From: Candidatus Jacksonbacteria bacterium
GTDB lineage: Bacteria > Patescibacteriota > Patescibacteriia > UBA9629 > GWA2-43-13
Assembly (NCBI GenBank): GCA_018698735.1
Contig: JABIPD010000059.1
Location: 1-8,336 of the forward strand
Length of the DNA: 8,336 bases
Reading direction: 5' to 3'
The notes beneath the pieces are model-generated. The model saw only the letters and a list, made by a program, of their open reading frames with translations. It made no database searches and was not told where the DNA came from. Made by a program: the position numbers and the translations under genes. Positions 1-5,265 of this stretch are shown in pieces (the stretch's first letter is position 1; each line of letters opens with the position of its first letter).

Positions 1-32
1 AATACGTCGCTCACTTCAAAAAAATAAACACC

Positions 33-623
33 ATGTCTACACGACATCTTGCACGTACCATAGCACTCCAAACACTCTACGAATGGGATTTTAATGAGGC
101 ATCTCACCCAGATGCTAAGAATTTTCTCGAGTATAATAAATCTCAATTCGGACCAGGGTTAGAAGATGGTGATTTTAGCGTGAGACTTGTTGAGGGCGTC
201 TTAAAGCATCAAAAAGAGCTCGACCCTACTATAGAAAAATACGCGCCAGAATGGCCGCTTGATAAAATTACTGTTGTAGACCGAAATGTGTTGCGTATTG
301 GCATATTCGAACTCGAGCATTGTTCCGACATCCCTCCTCGTGTTGCCATAAACGAAGCAATAGAGCTTGGAAAGACCTTTGGGGGCGAATCTTCTGGCCG
401 ATTTATTAACGGCGTATTAGGCTCTATCTATAAAGACCTCTTAAAAGAAGGCAAAATAGTAGACGAGGAAGAAGACCCCAGTCACTCCGCAAACGCTTCC
501 CAAACACTTTCTACGAAAGGTCGGGACAAGCCGGACGGGGCGAAAAAGAAAGAAGAATCCGATCCGCCAGCTGGCGAAAAAGAACCAACAGAAGAAAAAA
601 CATTAGACAAAGCAACTTCTTAA
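33..623 (+). CDS. nusB: Transcription antitermination factor NusB with repeat-bearing C-terminal tail
   Basis: NusB binds boxA RNA together with S10 (NusE) and supports antitermination of rRNA transcription; it is cytoplasmic. Residues 1-141 cover the whole all-helical NusB fold. The N-terminal arginine-rich helix reads RHLARTIALQTLYEWD, the middle has APEWPLDKITVVDRNVLRIG, and the C-terminal helices have the family pattern PPRVAINEAIELGKTF followed by GRFINGVLG. Family members are usually about 130-160 residues; this one has 196 because of a polar tail from about residue 142 rich in E, D, K and S. Residues 148-170 of the tail are encoded by a 65-bp palindromic repeat that recurs in rpsP. The ATG start places the arginine-rich motif at the very N-terminus, as usual; no Shine-Dalgarno is visible. 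It is first in the run nusB-rnc-small ORF. The identity is secure; the tail probably is not part of the conserved fold. Confidence 0.95.
   Translation: MSTRHLARTIALQTLYEWDFNEASHPDAKNFLEYNKSQFGPGLEDGDFSVRLVEGVLKHQKELDPTIEKYAPEWPLDKITVVDRNVLRIGIFELEHCSDIPPRVAINEAIELGKTFGGESSGRFINGVLGSIYKDLLKEGKIVDEEEDPSHSANASQTLSTKGRDKPDGAKKKEESDPPAGEKEPTEEKTLDKATS
476..540 (+). repeat. In-frame 65-bp palindromic repeat, copy 1 (in nusB)
   Basis: Seen directly: the stretch runs from CCCCAGTC to GGACGGGG and matches 4950-5014 at 60 of 65 positions, with no gaps. It is an imperfect palindrome. CCCC (476-479) can pair with GGGG (537-540), GTC (481-483) with GAC (534-536), GCTT (495-498) with AAGC (528-531), CCC (499-501) with GGG (523-525), and CTTTC (507-511) with GAAAG (515-519) around a TAC loop. 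It is GC-richer than the flanking codons. It is read in frame as NusB residues 148-170, beginning DPSHSA and ending DKPDGA. The behaviour resembles that of Rickettsia palindromic elements; no relation to any named family is claimed. Confidence 0.85.
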
Positions 624-700
624 GTAAAACATTTTTTGACCACTGACTTTTGATTATTGATTCACAATAGTTAATAGCCATCGTCAAAAAGTACACACGC

Positions 701-1396
701 ATGGCAGATAAAAATTTTCGCGATCTCGAAAAAATTATAGGTGTTACTTTTACAGACAAATCATTGCTAAAACAAGCAATGGTGCACCGATCATATTTAA
801 ACGAAAACCCAAGCTTCGAGCTTGACCACAACGAACGCCTCGAGTTTTTAGGGGATGCTGTTTTAGAGCTGGTTGTTACCGAACATCTCTATAAAAACTA
901 CGACAACCCAGAAGGAGAAATGACCAACTGGCGAGCATCTTTAGTAAACTCCAAAATGCTTGGAGCTGTTGCCAGCGACTTAGACTTCGACCAATTTTTG
1001 TATCTTTCACGAGGAGAAGCAAAAGATGGCGGCGGAAAAGCCCGACAATATATTCTAGCCAATTCAGTAGAATCTGTTATTGGGGCTATTTATTTAGACA
1101 AAGACTACAATACTATAAAAGAATTTATCGAAAAAAATATCCTAGCTCGCCTCCCAGACATTCTAAAAGAAAAGTCGTACATAGACCCTAAAACCCAATT
1201 CCAAGAAGCTGCTCAAGAGCAAGTAGGCATTACTCCCTCCTATAAAGTACTCGACGAACAAGGCCCCGACCACTCTAAACAATTTCGCGTTGGCATATAC
1301 CTAGAAGAAGAATGTGTTGCCGAAGGCGAAGGAACCTCTAAACAAGAGGCTCAGGTTGCGGCCGCAGAAAACGCACTCACAGAAAAGGGATGGTAA
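701..1396 (+). CDS. rnc: Ribonuclease III
   Basis: RNase III is a dimeric, Mg2+-dependent endonuclease that cuts double-stranded RNA, including the stems flanking pre-16S and pre-23S rRNA. The 231 residues match the usual length. The nuclease domain (about 5-150) holds the signature NERLEFLGDAV at 44-54, with the metal-binding acids E48 and D52. The second catalytic segment, ILANSVESVIGAIYLD, supplies E124; its N121 replaces the Asp of E. coli, an exchange I believe is also common in Gram-positive enzymes. A double-stranded RNA-binding domain follows from about 162 to 229 (DPKTQFQEAAQE, then GTSKQEAQVAAAENAL). The gene lies 77 bp after nusB. That gap holds CACAAT at 663-668, a possible -10 element, but no convincing -35; no Shine-Dalgarno precedes the ATG. 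Pairing with smc downstream follows the Bacillus-type order. Confidence 0.96.
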   Translation: MADKNFRDLEKIIGVTFTDKSLLKQAMVHRSYLNENPSFELDHNERLEFLGDAVLELVVTEHLYKNYDNPEGEMTNWRASLVNSKMLGAVASDLDFDQFLYLSRGEAKDGGGKARQYILANSVESVIGAIYLDKDYNTIKEFIEKNILARLPDILKEKSYIDPKTQFQEAAQEQVGITPSYKVLDEQGPDHSKQFRVGIYLEEECVAEGEGTSKQEAQVAAAENALTEKGW

Positions 1397-1398
1397 TA

Positions 1399-1509
1399 AT
1401 GATAAACAAGCCACCTTGGTCACCAGCGCTACTCATTTGGGCCTTTAGCGCTTCGTTCGCGGCTGCTCTGACCGGGATACTGCTACTGTGGCTCTTGGAC
1501 GCTTTTTAA
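1399..1509 (+). CDS. Predicted 36-residue single-helix membrane microprotein
   Basis: An ATG two bases after the rnc stop opens a 36-codon ORF ending in TAA just before the terminator at 1511. The product starts MINKPPW and is then almost entirely hydrophobic from about residue 9 to 33, rich in Leu, Ala, Trp and Phe, ending LLDAF. This fits one transmembrane helix with a short cytoplasmic start. It has no charged residue between Lys4 and Asp34. The tight fit between rnc and the terminator supports a real gene on the rnc transcript. Against it: the ORF is short, there is no clear ribosome binding site beyond a weak AAGGGATGG inside the rnc end, and no family is recognised. No function is proposed. 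Confidence 0.45.
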   Translation: MINKPPWSPALLIWAFSASFAAALTGILLLWLLDAF

Positions 1510-1510
1510 A

Positions 1511-1552
1511 CCCGAAGAATTCTTACATTCAGAACTCCTCGGGTTTTCGTTT
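1511..1552 (+). terminator. Intrinsic terminator of the nusB-rnc unit
   Basis: CCCGAAGAATTCT (1511-1523) pairs with AGAACTCCTCGGG (1531-1543), 11 of 13 positions, around a 7-nt loop. It is followed by TTTTCGTTT. It starts one base after the stop of the small membrane ORF, so it would end a transcript carrying nusB, rnc and that ORF. Confidence 0.8.
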
Positions 1553-1577
1553 ACATAAATATTCGCTATACTATAGT
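1550..1577 (+). promoter_or_regulatory. Sigma70-type promoter of the orphan RNA unit
   Basis: TTTACA (1550-1555), a 16-bp spacer and TATAGT (1572-1577) fit a vegetative promoter and place the start near 1584. It sits immediately after the rnc-unit terminator, so the downstream unit would be transcribed on its own. An overlapping TATACT at 1567-1572 has poor -35 spacing. Confidence 0.6.
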
Positions 1578-1583
1578 TGCACG

Positions 1584-1800
1584 TAGCAGGAGGGACTATG
1601 GCCTGCACATCATTAGGAGGAAGACCAACCATTACTCCACAAGTACGCCAAACGCGTCTTAAGCCCAGGGGCTGTCATCCTCAGAAGGTGAGGTGATCCG
1701 ATTCTTTGCGACGTTGACGGGCAGTGCGTACTCCCGGGGTTGCGGGCAAATTACTTGGACAAGATCTCTCATTGTCCCAGTCGTTTGCCCGCTTCTTTTT
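1584..1800 (+). ncRNA. Candidate structured non-coding RNA, family unrecognised
   Basis: This stretch is bounded by its own promoter and terminator, is clearly GC-richer than its neighbours, and folds well. Hairpin 1 pairs GCAGG (1586-1590) with CCTGC (1602-1606), right at the predicted 5' end. Hairpin 2 is long and irregular: AGTACGC (1642-1648) pairs with GCGTACT (1726-1732), AACG (1651-1654) with CGTT (1712-1715), AAG (1661-1663) with CTT (1704-1706), and TCA/CCTCA (1675-1683) with TGAGG/TGA (1689-1696) around a GAAGG loop. Hairpin 3 is the terminator. It does not show the SRP RNA GGAAGGAAGCAGCC core, the tmRNA TTCGATTCCC end, RNase P landmarks, or the closed rod with central bubble of 6S RNA. 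Two AGGAGG motifs (1588-1593, 1615-1620) stand out in a window whose genes lack Shine-Dalgarno sequences. A 32-codon ORF (1598-1696) starts after the first one, so a leader-peptide or dual-function RNA remains possible. Confidence 0.55.
1742..1800 (+). terminator. Long two-part hairpin terminator of the orphan RNA
   Basis: GCGGGCAAA (1742-1750) pairs perfectly with TTTGCCCGC (1784-1792). Inside, GGACAA (1757-1762) pairs with TTGTCC (1772-1777), separated from the outer stem by a symmetric 6-nt internal loop. A T-rich tail, TTCTTTTTT, follows from 1793. The hairpin is larger than a minimal terminator and may also be a functional domain of the RNA. Confidence 0.8.
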
Positions 1801-1814
1801 TATACAAAAGAATA

Positions 1815-1823
1815 TGATACAAT
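1815..1823 (+). promoter_or_regulatory. Extended -10 promoter giving a near-leaderless smc mRNA
   Basis: TGATACAAT is an extended -10 element (TG, one base, TACAAT). No good -35 is visible; the proper distance holds only a T-rich run. Standard spacing puts the transcription start near 1830, two bases before the smc ATG, so the mRNA would be essentially leaderless. Confidence 0.5.
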
Positions 1824-1831
1824 AAAAAGGT

Positions 1832-4426
1832 ATGCATTTGAAACGAATTTCTCTCTTAGGCTTTAAATCTTTTTCGCATAAAACAACGCTCGAGTTCCCT
1901 CCTCCAAAAAAACAAGAGGAATCTAAAGGAATAACTGCAATTATCGGTCCTAATGGATCAGGAAAATCAAATACTGCAGATGCAATCCGCTGGGTACTAG
2001 GAGAACAAAGCCTTAAACTTCTTCGTGGGAAAAAAAGCGAAGATGTTATTTTTTCTGGCTCTCAAAAAAGTGCCCGGCTTAACCGTGCGGAGGTAACACT
2101 CACTATAGATAATAAAGACAAACAAGCCGATATAGACTACACCGAGCTTACTATCACCCGCCGAGTGTACAGAAACGGTGAAAGCGAATATTTACTTAAT
2201 GGCGCACCAGCAAAACTTTCAGATATAACCATGCTGCTTGCACAATCTAATGTAGGGCAAAAAAATTATGCTGTTATTGGCCAAGGGATGATAGATTCCA
2301 TTCTTAATGCCGCGCCTGCTGACAGAAAAGATTTTTTTGATGAAGCAACCGGAGTAAAACAATACCAAATAAAACGAAATGCAGCTGATAGAAAACTCGA
2401 AAGAACAAAAACTCACCTCCACGAAACCGAAATGCTTCTTACCGAATTAACGCCGCATCTAAAGCTCCTAGAAAGACAAACAAAAAAATGGCAAAAAAGA
2501 GAGGAAGTAGAAAAAAAGCTAACAGAGCTTCATATCGCCTACTATAATGGAATGTGGAATAATCTTACTCAAGATCTTTCCCTAAAAAACACTCTCGCAA
2601 AAAAGCATAACGATTCTATTCAAGTTGCGAGAAAAAAATTAGAAACAGAACAGCTCTCTTTTGAAAAACTTGCTAAAGAACAGTCTTCTTCTAAAGACTA
2701 CAGCGATTTGCAAACACGAGCGCAAAGAATGATTACGCTTATTCGAGAATCCGAATCCGATGCCGCTCGCATTCAGCATCAGATAGAAAATCATTTCGAA
2801 CTTCAAGGCGAAGGAGATATTGCATGGGTTCACAGACGGCTTCACGAAATAGTAGAAGAGTCCCAGGAACTAACCGTGTCTCAAAAAAAGATAACAACCC
2901 AACTACATCACCTTGCTGCTCATGCCACCGAAAAAACAAGAGAAAAAAACATGCTCGAAGAATCTATAAGCAAGCTGAAAACAAAACTAGAAGATATTGA
3001 ATCCAAAAGCATTACAGCAACTCAAGAAGAACTATACGCAGAAATTCAAAAGCTTCAAAAAACGTGCCAAGAAACACTTGTTCTATTTCAAAAAACAAAA
3101 GAAAAAAACATATTCATTAAACATTTTAAAAATATCCAAGAAAAAATTTCGTCGATTGTATCGCAATCAAAACCATCGACTGAATGGAAAAAAGATCTTT
3201 CCAGTGTACGAGAAAATTTAGATTCACTTTTTTTACAAAAAGAAGAGCTCATGCTAATGCTCCAAGAGGCTGGATTAGAACAAAAAATGCTAGAGCAACA
3301 AAAAACGATTGTTATTCACCAGCTTACAAAGCTTAAAAAAGAAGAACACCAGCTTCAGCAAAAACTTACCGTTCAAAAAAAATCTTCCGTGCAAGCAAAA
3401 AGCAAAGAACTCGCATTCCAGCTCGATAAACTGCAAAAAGAAAAAAAGAAGCACCAGGCAGAGTTCGAAAACACTCAAGAACAACTCGATTCTTTTCATC
3501 ACACACAAAACAAACACAAAGACCAAATGGTCACCAGCCAAAAAACTATAACAATTCTTTCTAGTGAACTCAGAGATAAAGAATCAGATCACAACCAGGT
3601 TAGTATTGAATGTGCTCGACTAGAACAACGGTTAGAAGACTTAAAAATAGAAATCCAACAAGAAACCGCCAGTACTCTCCGAGAAAAAATAAAAAAAACC
3701 ACTCGCCTATCAACATCAACCAGCCAGCTCGAAAGCATGTTGCCTAAAATTCATTCCCTAAAACGTCAACTTATTCAGATTGGAGAAATAGAAGAATCGG
3801 TACTCGAAGAATACAAAGAAACAAAAGAACGTTCGGACTTTCTTTCTCATCAAGCAGATGACCTTAAACGCTCGCATTCGCAGCTCTTAAAAATTATCTC
3901 CGCGCTCGACAATAAAATAGAAAAACAGTTCGCCATTAAATTTAAAACCATTAACACCCACTTTAAAAAATATTTTGCAACGCTCTTTCCTGGTGGAAAA
4001 GCTCAACTTTTGTATAAAAAGGTTTCACTTCAAAAAGAAACCCTAGAAGAAGAACAAGAGGAAACAGAAACACAAAAATCCGCTCAAACGCTGATAGAAA
4101 TTCAGGCAGCGCCTCCGAACAAAAAAATTGCTAGTATTTCGGTTCTTTCTGGTGGCGAACGATCGCTAACCTCTATCGCCCTACTCTGCGCTATTATCGC
4201 CTCTAACCCTGCTCCGTTTGTTGTGTTAGACGAAGTCGATGCAGCTCTAGATGAAGCAAATTCCGAGAGATATGCAGCAATATTAAAAAAACTTTCTCAC
4301 CTAACGCAGTTTATTACCATTACACACAACCGTGCGACCATGCAAAAAGCGAATATTTTATATGGCGTAACCATGGGACCAGATGCTTCGTCTAAACTAT
4401 TTTCTGTAAAGCTGGAAGAGGTGTAA
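1832..4426 (+). CDS. smc: Short SMC-family chromosome-segregation ATPase without a recognisable hinge
   Basis: SMC proteins use paired ABC ATPase heads on long coiled-coil arms to organise chromosomes. The N-terminal head (1 to about 205) has Walker A GPNGSGKS at 39-46, followed by DAIRWVLGEQ. The C-terminal head (about 690-864) has the signature LSGGE at 772-776, Walker B FVVLDE at 796-801 with D800 and E801, DAALDEAN, and the switch histidine H832 in THNRAT. Both heads look catalytically complete. At 864 residues it is far shorter than the usual 1,150-1,200. The middle 490 residues are charged coiled coil; I find no glycine-rich hinge domain and no CxxC zinc hook. One proline in this region, P448 (QSKPSTEW), lies at its exact midpoint and could mark the turn between arms of about 240 residues. 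No frameshift is apparent. It could be called a generic SMC/Rad50-like ATPase, but the head sequence and rnc-smc position favour Smc. Confidence 0.9.
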   Translation: MHLKRISLLGFKSFSHKTTLEFPPPKKQEESKGITAIIGPNGSGKSNTADAIRWVLGEQSLKLLRGKKSEDVIFSGSQKSARLNRAEVTLTIDNKDKQADIDYTELTITRRVYRNGESEYLLNGAPAKLSDITMLLAQSNVGQKNYAVIGQGMIDSILNAAPADRKDFFDEATGVKQYQIKRNAADRKLERTKTHLHETEMLLTELTPHLKLLERQTKKWQKREEVEKKLTELHIAYYNGMWNNLTQDLSLKNTLAKKHNDSIQVARKKLETEQLSFEKLAKEQSSSKDYSDLQTRAQRMITLIRESESDAARIQHQIENHFELQGEGDIAWVHRRLHEIVEESQELTVSQKKITTQLHHLAAHATEKTREKNMLEESISKLKTKLEDIESKSITATQEELYAEIQKLQKTCQETLVLFQKTKEKNIFIKHFKNIQEKISSIVSQSKPSTEWKKDLSSVRENLDSLFLQKEELMLMLQEAGLEQKMLEQQKTIVIHQLTKLKKEEHQLQQKLTVQKKSSVQAKSKELAFQLDKLQKEKKKHQAEFENTQEQLDSFHHTQNKHKDQMVTSQKTITILSSELRDKESDHNQVSIECARLEQRLEDLKIEIQQETASTLREKIKKTTRLSTSTSQLESMLPKIHSLKRQLIQIGEIEESVLEEYKETKERSDFLSHQADDLKRSHSQLLKIISALDNKIEKQFAIKFKTINTHFKKYFATLFPGGKAQLLYKKVSLQKETLEEEQEETETQKSAQTLIEIQAAPPNKKIASISVLSGGERSLTSIALLCAIIASNPAPFVVLDEVDAALDEANSERYAAILKKLSHLTQFITITHNRATMQKANILYGVTMGPDASSKLFSVKLEEV

Positions 4427-4428
4427 TA

Positions 4429-4457
4429 TTGACAAAACAAACTAAAATCGCTACACT
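4429..4457 (+). promoter_or_regulatory. Strong sigma70-type promoter of rpsP
   Basis: TTGACA (4429-4434, full consensus), a 17-bp spacer and TACACT (4452-4457) form a near-ideal promoter starting two bases after the smc stop. The predicted start near 4464 gives an 82-nt untranslated leader before the rpsP ATG. The leader has no Shine-Dalgarno and no obvious strong hairpin. Confidence 0.8.
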
Positions 4458-4545
4458 CTGTTGGTTCTTAAATACTTTTCTCTTTACGTAATCGATACGA
4501 CTTTTAAAGGACCATCGTCTTGTGTAAAAAGAAAAAATACGTACT

Positions 4546-5064
4546 ATGGTTGCACTTAAATTGCAACGAATTGGGCGACATAAACGTCCGTTCTTCCGCA
4601 TTATTGCGATAGATAAAAAAAGAGATCCGCAAGCACGAGCACAAGAAATTCTTGGACATTTCGACCCTCGAAACAGAAAAGAAACATTAGTGCTTAAGCA
4701 AGAAAGAATCGAATACTGGCTCAGTAAAGGAGCACAGCCAACAGGACCTGTTCATAACATGCTTGTAGATGCTGGAATTATAAAATCGGATAAAAGAAGC
4801 GTAACATCACTGTCTAAAAAGAAAGCCGCTGCTAAAGATAAATCATCAAAAGAAGATGCTCCGAAAGAAGAAGCAGCAGACGGAGAAGAAAAATCCGAGG
4901 AGCCAGATAAAGCTCCAGAGGAAACAAAACCAGAAGAAAAGAAAGAAGACCCCAGTCACTCCGCTGAAGCTTCCCAGACACTTTCTACGAAAGGTTGGGA
5001 CAAGCCGGACGGGGCAAGCAAAAATAAGCCTAAAGAAGAGTCAAAAGAAGAAGTTAAAGAATAA
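4546..5064 (+). CDS. rpsP: 30S ribosomal protein S16 with long charged, repeat-bearing tail
   Basis: S16 is an early-assembling small-subunit protein that stabilises the 16S 5' domain. Residues 1-80 are typical: MVALKLQRIGRHKRPFFRI, then IDKKRDPQARAQEILGHFDP, then ERIEYWLSKGAQPTGPVHNML. Ordinary S16 is about 75-100 residues; this one has 172. From about residue 88 it continues as a low-complexity tail of K, E, A, S and D. Residues 135-157 of the tail are encoded by the 65-bp palindromic repeat also found in nusB. The ATG start gives the canonical N-terminus. The gene has its own promoter (4429-4457) and terminator (5067-5096), so it appears to be a single-gene unit. In many bacteria khpA follows directly; here a - strand gene and a repeat element lie between them. 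Confidence 0.95.
   Translation: MVALKLQRIGRHKRPFFRIIAIDKKRDPQARAQEILGHFDPRNRKETLVLKQERIEYWLSKGAQPTGPVHNMLVDAGIIKSDKRSVTSLSKKKAAAKDKSSKEDAPKEEAADGEEKSEEPDKAPEETKPEEKKEDPSHSAEASQTLSTKGWDKPDGASKNKPKEESKEEVKE
4950..5014 (+). repeat. In-frame 65-bp palindromic repeat, copy 2 (in rpsP)
   Basis: This copy has the same length as 476-540 and matches it at 60 of 65 positions. Three of the five differences cluster at the fourth- to seventh-base stretch before GCTTCCC. Another turns CGGG into TGGG, which adds a pair with CCCA and so preserves the stem. It is read in the same frame as copy 1, giving S16 residues 135-157; the two peptides differ only at N/E and R/W. Homology with copy 1 stops abruptly outside the element: 7 more bases match on the left and one on the right. 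Confidence 0.85.
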
Positions 5065-5066
5065 TT

Positions 5067-5096
5067 CAAAAAGCCCCGCGTAATGCGGGGGCTTTT
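5067..5096 (+). terminator. Intrinsic terminator of rpsP, probably bidirectional
   Basis: AAAAAGCCCCGC and GCGGGGGCTTTT form a GC-rich stem with one bulged G around a short GTAAT-type loop, three bases after the rpsP stop. A-tracts and T-tracts flank both sides, so it could also stop transcription arriving on the - strand from the gene at 5266-5664. Confidence 0.85.
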
Positions 5097-5134
5097 ATGT
5101 GCACTAAAAAATGGACAGGACACGGAAGAGGATC

Positions 5135-5229
5135 TATTCCCTCTCTTTGCATAAGGGAGGGGTAGGGAGGGTTTATTATATTCTGAAATAACTCCCCCTG
5201 CCCCCTCTTAGATAAAAAGAGGGGGAATA
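5135..5229. repeat. REP/MITE-like inverted-repeat element
   Basis: About 95 bp with overall inverted symmetry centred near 5182. TATTCCCTCTCTT (5135-5147) pairs with AAGAGGGGGAATA (5217-5229) with one wobble, and GGGGTAGGGAGGGTT (5159-5173) pairs with AACTCCCCCTGCCCC (5190-5204) with mismatches. Each half can also form its own hairpin: CCCTCTCTT (5139-5147) with AAGGGAGGG (5153-5161), and CCCCCTCTT (5201-5209) with AAGAGGGGG (5217-5225). Two hairpins in inverted orientation is the layout of REP doublets (REPINs). GGTTTATTA occurs inside (from 5170) and just outside (from 5242). It lies between convergent genes. Only one copy is visible in the window. Confidence 0.6.
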
Positions 5230-5265
5230 CCCTCTCTCACTGGTTTATTACCTCTAGAGAATGGG

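Noticed and set aside
1..32. End of an upstream gene before nusB
   Set aside because: Only 32 bases are available, with no diagnostic reading frame or terminator; nothing can be supported.
511..831. A 106-codon - strand open frame spanning the end of nusB, the gap and the start of rnc
   Set aside because: It overlaps two well-supported genes in the opposite direction, and its product has no recognisable domain.
1584..1800. Assignment of the orphan RNA to SRP RNA, tmRNA, RNase P RNA or 6S RNA
   Set aside because: The landmarks of each family are missing, and the 5' and 3' ends do not pair with each other as in 6S or SRP RNA; naming it would be a guess.
2997..3551. Two + strand open frames rich in Lys, Ser and Phe within the smc coil
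   Set aside because: They are frame-shifted readings of A-rich coiled-coil codons; the smc frame is unbroken and accounts for the region.
1832..4426. A frameshift or assembly gap in smc as the cause of the missing hinge
   Set aside because: The frame is continuous from head to head, no hinge-like fragment appears in another frame, and composition is even. An exact in-frame deletion relative to ancestors cannot be excluded.
476..5014. CRISPR or tandem array as the explanation for the repeated 65-bp sequence
   Set aside because: Only two copies exist, more than 4 kb apart, each inside a gene; there are no regular spacers.
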